From Sulfuritalea sp. (GTDB taxonomy: Bacteria > Pseudomonadota > Gammaproteobacteria > Burkholderiales > Rhodocyclaceae), in contig JALHNN010000159.1 in the NCBI GenBank assembly GCA_022843505.1, positions 1 through 6,499 on the forward strand: a stretch of 6,499 bases of DNA, read 5' to 3'. The notes beneath the pieces were generated by a model. That model did no database searches, was not told the DNA's origin, and worked only from the letters and a program-made list of their open reading frames with translations. Below, piece by piece: positions 5,192 to 6,499 of the stretch (its first letter is position 1; each line of letters opens with the position of its first letter). Both the position numbers and the translations under genes were made by a program.

Positions 5192-5560
5192 ATGATTCAA
5201 ATGCAGTCCCTGCTGGACGTCGCCGACAATACGGGCGCGCGTTCGGTCATGTGCATCAAGGTGCTCGGCGGATCCAAGCGCCGTTACGCCGGGATCGGCG
5301 ACGTCATCAAGGTCAGCATCAAGGATGCCGCGCCGCGCGGCCGCGTCAAGAAGGGCGAGGTTTACAGCGCCGTGGTGGTACGTACTGCCAAGGGCGTGCG
5401 TCGTCCCGACGGCTCGCTGATCAAGTTTGATGGCAACGCTGCGGTGCTCCTGAACAACAAGCTCGAACCCATCGGTACCCGCATCTTCGGGCCGGTGACG
5501 CGCGAGCTGCGTACCGAGCGATTCATGAAAATCGTCTCGTTGGCTCCCGAGGTTCTTTGA
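5192..5560 (+). CDS. rplN: 50S ribosomal protein L14
   Basis: L14 is a beta-barrel protein on the interface side of the large subunit, contacting 16S rRNA in an intersubunit bridge and serving as the site of the silencing factor RsfS. The 122-residue product has the usual bacterial length. It starts MIQMQSLLDVADNTGAR and carries the conserved CIKVLGGSKRRYAGIGDVIK (21-40), VVVRTAKGVRRPDGS (61-75) and FDGNAAVLLN (79-88). It is the first gene of the spc operon, preceded by its own promoter and a structured leader, and followed by a 22-base gap to rplX. Translation is probably controlled through the leader, because its Shine-Dalgarno has an exact complement upstream. Confidence 0.99.
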   Translation: MIQMQSLLDVADNTGARSVMCIKVLGGSKRRYAGIGDVIKVSIKDAAPRGRVKKGEVYSAVVVRTAKGVRRPDGSLIKFDGNAAVLLNNKLEPIGTRIFGPVTRELRTERFMKIVSLAPEVL

Positions 5561-5582
5561 ACCAGCAATCGAGGAATCGATC

Positions 5583-5900
5583 ATGAACAAGATTCGCAAG
5601 GGTGATGACGTCGTAGTTACCACCGGGAAAGACAAGGGGAAGCGCGGAGTGGTGCTGAACTGCGTTGATGCCGATCGACTTCTCGTCGAAGGTATCAACC
5701 GCGTCAAGAAGCACACCAAGCCCAATCCCATGAAGGGCCATCAGGGCGGCATTGTCGAGAAGGAAATGCCGATCAATATTTCCAACGTGGCGCTGTTCAA
5801 TCCGGCCACCCAGAAAGCGGATCGCGTCGGCTTCAAGCAGCTCGACGACGGCCGCAAGGTTCGGGTGTTCAAGTCGAACGGCGAAGTCGTTGACGCGTAA
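5583..5900 (+). CDS. rplX: 50S ribosomal protein L24
   Basis: L24 is an assembly-initiator protein that binds near the 5' end of 23S rRNA and lies at the tunnel exit. The 105-residue product (E. coli 104) opens with a KOW-type RNA-binding motif, IRKGDDVVVTTGKDKGKRG (4-22), followed by GINRVKKHTKPNP (37-49) and GGIVEKEMPINISNVALFNP (55-74), all typical of bacterial L24. The ATG has Shine-Dalgarno GAGGA (5571-5575) at seven bases. The 22-base gap from rplN is the longest inside this part of the spc operon and holds only that site. The stop is nine bases before rplE. Confidence 0.98.
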   Translation: MNKIRKGDDVVVTTGKDKGKRGVVLNCVDADRLLVEGINRVKKHTKPNPMKGHQGGIVEKEMPINISNVALFNPATQKADRVGFKQLDDGRKVRVFKSNGEVVDA

Positions 5901-5909
5901 GGACCAGCC

Positions 5910-6449
5910 ATGGCGCGCTTGCAGGAATACTACAAACAGACCGTCGTTCCCGAACTGCTCGGCAAGTTCGGCTACAAATCAGTGATGGAAGTGCCGCGCA
6001 TCACCAAGATCACCCTGAACATGGGTGTCGGCGAGGCAGTAGGCGACAAGAAGATCCTCGATCACGCGGTTGCCGACATGACCAAGATCGCCGGCCAGAA
6101 GCCGGTCGTCACCAAGGCCCGCAAGGCCATCGCCGGTTTCAAGATCCGCGAAGGCTATCCGATCGGTTGCATGGTGACGCTGCGCGGCAACCAGATGTAC
6201 GAATTCCTCGATCGCCTGGTGACCATCGCCATGCCCCGCATCCGTGACTTCCGCGGCATCTCGGGCAAGGGCTTCGACGGCCGCGGCAACTACAACGTCG
6301 GGGTCAAGGAACAGATCATCTTCCCCGAGATCGAGTACGACAAGATCGATGCGCTGCGTGGCATGAATATCAGCATCACCACCACCGCGAAGAACGACGA
6401 AGAAGCGAAGGCGCTTCTCGCCGCATTCAAGTTCCCCTTCAAGAACTGA
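5910..6449 (+). CDS. rplE: 50S ribosomal protein L5
   Basis: L5 binds 5S rRNA in the central protuberance, touches P-site tRNA and bridges to S13 and S19 in the small subunit. The 179-residue product equals the E. coli length. It begins MARLQEYYKQTVVPELLGKF and has VPRITKITLNMGVGEAVGDK (28-47), the family signature at the start of the fold, and the basic stretch KPVVTKARKAIAGFKIREG (64-82). The C-terminus AAFKFPFKN is typical. The gap from rplX is nine bases, and the upstream purines AAGGA (5899-5903) serve as Shine-Dalgarno. In E. coli this start region is the operator where S8 represses the spc operon; that structure is not recognisable here. Confidence 0.99.
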   Translation: MARLQEYYKQTVVPELLGKFGYKSVMEVPRITKITLNMGVGEAVGDKKILDHAVADMTKIAGQKPVVTKARKAIAGFKIREGYPIGCMVTLRGNQMYEFLDRLVTIAMPRIRDFRGISGKGFDGRGNYNVGVKEQIIFPEIEYDKIDALRGMNISITTTAKNDEEAKALLAAFKFPFKN

Positions 6450-6456
6450 GGGACGT

Positions 6457-6499
6457 ATGGCGAAACTAGCACTCATCAACCGCGAAGAAAAGCGCGCCA
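6457..6499 (+). CDS. rpsN: 30S ribosomal protein S14, N-terminal part
   Basis: Only 14 codons and one further base are present before the window ends. They read MAKLALINREEKRA, which fits the zinc-free long form of S14 (E. coli MAKQSMKAREVKRV), though the zinc-binding cysteines that would separate the forms lie outside the window. S14 is a small-subunit head protein next to S3, S10 and S19. The position directly after rplE is the standard spc order. Shine-Dalgarno GAGGGA (6448-6453) overlaps the rplE stop codon, and the gap is seven bases. Confidence 0.93.
   Translation, partial: MAKLALINREEKRA

Noticed and set aside
5184..5195. Three-codon mini reading frame ATG AAA AAA TGA overlapping the rplN start
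   Set aside because: It directly abuts the Shine-Dalgarno with no spacing, so initiation there is unlikely. It probably arises from the A-rich start region. It would matter only if ribosome profiling showed occupancy.
1..6499. Mobile elements, CRISPR arrays, tRNA genes, toxin or defence genes
   Set aside because: Nearly every base is covered by ribosomal-protein genes in standard order. No terminal inverted repeats, spaced direct repeats, cloverleaf or foreign-looking gene was seen.

Overview
This window is a contiguous, single-strand block of the bacterial S10 and spc ribosomal-protein operons. In order it carries the 3' end of rpsJ, then rplC, rplD, rplW, rplB, rpsS, rplV, rpsC, rplP, rpmC and rpsQ (S10 operon), followed after a 167-base gap by rplN, rplX, rplE and the first 14 codons of rpsN (start of the spc operon). 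The gene order matches the Escherichia coli arrangement exactly. All genes are on the + strand and intact, apart from the two cut by the window edges. No mobile element, CRISPR array, tRNA, rRNA or accessory gene was seen.

The DNA is GC-rich (by eye about 60%). Several protein details recall betaproteobacteria from memory, with Rhodocyclales-like as the best guess: S10 ending in EIKLQ, L2 starting MALVKVKPTSPGRR, the L22 loop LKRFTARAKGRGNRI, the L3 stretch GSIGMAQDPGRVF, and a long Ala/Lys/Pro-rich C-terminal tail on S3. This placement rests on recognition, not on a search.

Layout. Bases 1-118 hold the rpsJ end. Bases 119-211 are a spacer with two small hairpins, the second followed by TTTT, ahead of the rplC ribosome binding site. 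Bases 212-5024 are ten tightly packed genes with gaps of 0-13 bases and two ATGA stop/start overlaps (rplD/rplW and rpmC/rpsQ), which suggests translational coupling. Bases 5025-5191 hold a strong sigma70-type promoter (TTGACA, 16 bases, TAAAAT) and a leader of about 105 nt with three GC-rich hairpins. Bases 5192-6499 are the start of the spc operon.

The products are all parts of one machine. L3, L4, L23, L2, L22, L16, L29, L14, L24 and L5 build the large subunit (peptidyl-transferase surroundings, exit tunnel, 5S rRNA contact). S10, S19, S3, S17 and S14 build the small subunit (head and mRNA entry, with S17 in the body).

The genes are ordinary. The part most worth a second look is the rplN leader. 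It contains CTCCAA (5137-5142), an exact complement of the rplN Shine-Dalgarno TTGGAG (5178-5183). The pairing would enclose the third hairpin and compete with the second. A five-base complementarity between the first hairpin's loop and the linker could form a pseudoknot. Together these look like a possible translational switch controlling the spc operon. At the same time, the E. coli-type S8 operator at the rplX/rplE junction is not recognisable here.
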